Shown: one piece after another, positions 41,180 to 43,270 of the stretch
Layout of the letters: every line of letters begins with the position of its first letter
How positions within the stretch are numbered: position 1 is the stretch's first letter
Assembly (NCBI GenBank): GCA_012744475.1
Contig: JAAYBV010000046.1
Coordinates: forward strand, 1 to 43,270
Reading direction: 5' to 3'
Origin: Phycisphaerae bacterium
GTDB lineage: Bacteria; Planctomycetota; Phycisphaerae; Sedimentisphaerales; Anaerobacaceae
Length of the DNA: 43,270 bases
Program-made: the position numbers and the translations under genes
Notes under the pieces: model-generated
What the model saw: only the letters and a program-made list of their open reading frames with translations
The model's database searches: none
What the model was told of the DNA's origin: nothing

Positions 41180-42883
41180 CTACTTGGGAAGGGACGACTT
41201 CAGCTCGATGCCGTCCCATTGCAGGCCGCCGATAACCGCCTGGGCGATATTCGTCAGATGATCGCCCACCTTCTCGACGTTATCGACCAGATCGATAAAA
41301 ACCAGCCCGGACTCCGCCGTGCACAGTCCTTCCTGCATCCGCTGAACGTGGCTGCGCCGGAACTCAATCTGCATCCGGTTGAGGTTGTGCTCGTTCGGCA
41401 GGGCGGATCTGGCCGCTTGGGCGTCATCGTTCTGGAGGGCCTCGATGACCCGGTCAAACATGATCTCAACTTCCCCACGGAGCTGGCTCATCTCCGCCAG
41501 CGCCGAGTCGGTAAACACGATCTTCTGTTCGATCTTGCGGATCGCGATCTCGACGACGTTTTCCGCGTGATCTCCGATCCGTTCCAGATCATTGACTGTG
41601 TGCAGCAGCACCGGCAGACCGCTGGCGACCTCTTCGGAAAGCTCTTTGCGGGACAGATCCGTCAGGTAACTGGTGATCTCGTACTGGAGAGTGTCGGTGA
41701 ATGCCTCCGCGACCTGAGCGGATTCGAGCTTCTTCTTGTCGTCGCCGAGCAGGCCGGCCACGGCATCAGTGATGGCGCTTCCGGCGATTCTGGCCATGTG
41801 CACGATCTCCCGCCTGGCCTGCTCCAGCGCGATGGCCGGCGTGTGAAGCAGATGACGTTCGAGGACCACGGCCTGGGCCCCTGTCTCGGACGGGCGCACC
41901 GACACGATTCGGAGCACCGCTTTCTCCAACACCGTCGCCAACGGCAGAAAGATGACCGAGTAGATCACGCTCGTCATCGTGTGCGCCACCGCAATGCACC
42001 CCGCGATCGACTTGGCCGAGAGAGGCCACGGGATCAGGAAGTCCACCAGAGCGCCATACCAGCCCAGGAGAACGAACGGAAAAACCATCGCCCCGCCAAG
42101 GACATTGAACATGGTGTGCGCCCAGGCCGCCCGCTTGGCGGTGCGATTGGCCTGAAGGGCCGCAAGCTGGGCCGTGATCGTCGTGCCGATGTGGGCGCCC
42201 AGCACAAACGGAATCGACATATCCAGCGCCGCCTGCCAGTTGGTGCCGAAGGCGCCGCCCATCGCCAGCAACTGCACGATGGCGATCGACGCGGAACTGC
42301 TCTGGATGAGCATGGTCAGTCCCAAGCCGGCAAGGACTGCGAAAAAGGGATTGCCTCCATACGCAATGAAGATCTCCTGCACCTTCGGGCTCTTCTCCAA
42401 GGGGCCGAAGGCTTCCTTCATGTACTCGATTCCGAGAAACAGCAGACCGAAACCGAGCAGGATCGTGCCCACGCTCTTCATCGACCTCGAGCGCCCGCTG
42501 ATCTGGAGCAGGAATCCCAGGCCGACCGCCGGCAGGGCGTACAATTCGACACTGATCCCTCCGAAACCCGCGATGGACACCAGCCATGCGGTGGCAGTGG
42601 TGCCCACGTTGCTGCCGATGATGACGCCGATGGATTGTTGGAGGGTGAGCAGACCGGCATTGACCAGTCCGATAACAATGACCGTCGTAGCGGAGCTCGA
42701 TTGGATGAAGGCGGTCACCAGCGCGCCGACGGCGAAGCCGATGTAGGTGTTCTTCGTCATCGTTTCCAGGACGATCTTGAGCTTGCGACCGGCAACCTTC
42801 TTCAAACCATCCGACATCAAGGCCATTCCGAACAGGAACAGCCCCAGACCCCCGACCACCCCAAGAATTATGCTGCGGATCAT
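41180..42883 (-). CDS. Na/Pi cotransporter (PNaS family) with PhoU-like C-terminal domain
   Basis: A 567-residue protein. Two repeats with the family QSSS motif are present: FIQSSSATTVIVIG (Gln about 61) and LIQSSSASIAIVQ (Gln about 193), each next to a GSNVGTT or GAHIGTT stretch. About eight to nine membrane helices run to near residue 340. A helical PhoU-like domain (about 345-560) follows, with VNDLERIGDHAENVVE and LVDNVEKVGDHLTNIAQ, the two PhoU signatures. Such proteins import phosphate with sodium or take part in phosphate balance. ATG 42883 is chosen over the upstream in-frame start because the first helix begins there. It stands alone. Confidence 0.9.
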   Translation of the reverse strand: MIRSIILGVVGGLGLFLFGMALMSDGLKKVAGRKLKIVLETMTKNTYIGFAVGALVTAFIQSSSATTVIVIGLVNAGLLTLQQSIGVIIGSNVGTTATAWLVSIAGFGGISVELYALPAVGLGFLLQISGRSRSMKSVGTILLGFGLLFLGIEYMKEAFGPLEKSPKVQEIFIAYGGNPFFAVLAGLGLTMLIQSSSASIAIVQLLAMGGAFGTNWQAALDMSIPFVLGAHIGTTITAQLAALQANRTAKRAAWAHTMFNVLGGAMVFPFVLLGWYGALVDFLIPWPLSAKSIAGCIAVAHTMTSVIYSVIFLPLATVLEKAVLRIVSVRPSETGAQAVVLERHLLHTPAIALEQARREIVHMARIAGSAITDAVAGLLGDDKKKLESAQVAEAFTDTLQYEITSYLTDLSRKELSEEVASGLPVLLHTVNDLERIGDHAENVVEIAIRKIEQKIVFTDSALAEMSQLRGEVEIMFDRVIEALQNDDAQAARSALPNEHNLNRMQIEFRRSHVQRMQEGLCTAESGLVFIDLVDNVEKVGDHLTNIAQAVIGGLQWDGIELKSSLPK

Positions 42884-42917
42884 CCTGACTCTTTCTATTG
42901 CGATACAACAATGAACC

Positions 42918-42933
42918 AGCGGTTTGTACCGCT
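42918..42933. promoter_or_regulatory. Short perfect inverted repeat in the leader of the Na/Pi gene
   Basis: AGCGGT (42918-42923) and ACCGCT (42928-42933) are exact inverted repeats around TTGT, about 35 nt upstream of the start codon. It could be an operator or a leader hairpin. I saw no clear promoter hexamers around it. Confidence 0.35.
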
Positions 42934-43171
42934 CCGCATGGCACAAACACCACCGCCGCTGGGCATTTTACCGGGCCGACCCGCGGGGTACAAGAAGCAT
43001 TTCCGTTCCTCTGGCAAGGTCGGGTGAATCTGCCCAGGAGTCCCGGCCACAGCCCATGGACACTGCTGCATGACGTGCCGAAGTCGGTCACGGCACGAGA
43101 GCAACACCACGCTCCTGGCAGGCGGTGTTCTGCACTCCCATTGGTGTGTGTGAAAATATCGTGGCATGTGG

Positions 43172-43270
43172 GTGGCAGCCTCAAAGCGTAGTGCAACGGA
43201 GCTTTGGGGATGGCGAATGGGAGTGGCGCACCCGTACGGAAAGGCCTCTGCGAGGCGATCCATCCCCAAG
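43172..43270. repeat. BIME-like inverted pair of REP-like units (D and truncated E)
   Basis: Unit D (43172-43214) has the borders GTGGCAGCCTC and GGGGATGGC and the stem CCTCAAAGC / GCTTTGGGG. After 45 nt an inverted unit begins (CCATCCCCAAG, 43260-43270) and is cut by the window end. The layout repeats that at 8732-8843. The rest of this terminal spacer (42947-43171) shows no supported gene. Confidence 0.65.

Noticed and set aside
1-43270. CRISPR arrays, prophage or insertion sequence genes
   Set aside because: No regularly spaced direct repeats, no Cas, integrase, capsid or transposase product was seen.

Overview
This is a GC-rich (by eye, low 60s percent) chromosomal stretch, most likely from a member of the Planctomycetota, class Phycisphaerae (Sedimentisphaerales-like). 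The evidence is two PEP-CTERM surface proteins, a ThiD2-ThiE fusion, many secreted glycan-acting enzymes (DUF5010-type, GH29, GH26, CE1-like esterase, TIM-barrel hydrolase), several small lineage-type membrane proteins, and long spacers filled with degenerate quasi-repeats. There is no rRNA, CRISPR array, prophage or transposase. The lineage is an inference; no 16S gene is present.

Layout. 1-3.4 kb: repeat-rich spacer, thiamine phosphate synthase fusion, a secreted hydrolase-like protein and a DUF4282 protein. 3.5-6 kb: two recently duplicated three-helix membrane proteins flanking a one-helix membrane protein, all of unknown function. 6-10.4 kb: an unknown protein co-directional with a DUF5010-like secreted glycosidase, a spacer with a BIME-like inverted repeat pair and a regulator relic, then a CE1-like esterase. 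10.4-14.5 kb: a DUF6057-like membrane protein divergent from a TolB-like lipoprotein carrying a haem-binding CxxCH motif, and a small lipoprotein convergent to it. 14.5-15.6 kb: a 1.1 kb gene-free spacer with three DnaA-box-like sites, a good promoter and a long hairpin-bearing leader. 15.6-18.4 kb: two PEP-CTERM proteins, a strong intrinsic terminator and an unknown secreted protein. 18.5-21.6 kb: alpha-L-fucosidase behind a palindrome-flanked promoter, a small membrane protein and a convergent GH26 mannanase. 22-28.3 kb: antiporter/USP/EIIA-like fusion, gyrA with a hairpin/T8 leader, holA. 28.3-32.7 kb (minus strand): DUF1848 protein with a structured leader, membrane sulfatase-family protein, crotonase-fold protein. 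32.8-39.6 kb (minus strand): a complete tripartite RND efflux operon, tetR-MFP-RND-OMF, with a clear operator/promoter. 39.8-43.3 kb: tRNA-Ser(CGA), an SGNH hydrolase, a Na/Pi-cotransporter family protein and a second BIME-like element cut by the window edge.

Functional reading: the secreted enzymes fit a heterotrophic polysaccharide degrader (fucose- and mannan-containing glycans, acyl-decorated sugars), with housekeeping genes (thiamine, gyrase, DNA polymerase III delta, tRNA) interspersed. The most promising signals are the dispersed inverted-pair REP/BIME-like element with compensating stems and near-constant 45-46 nt spacing, the candidate DnaA-box region, the structured RNA upstream of the DUF1848 gene, and the DUF6057/TolB-CxxCH pair.
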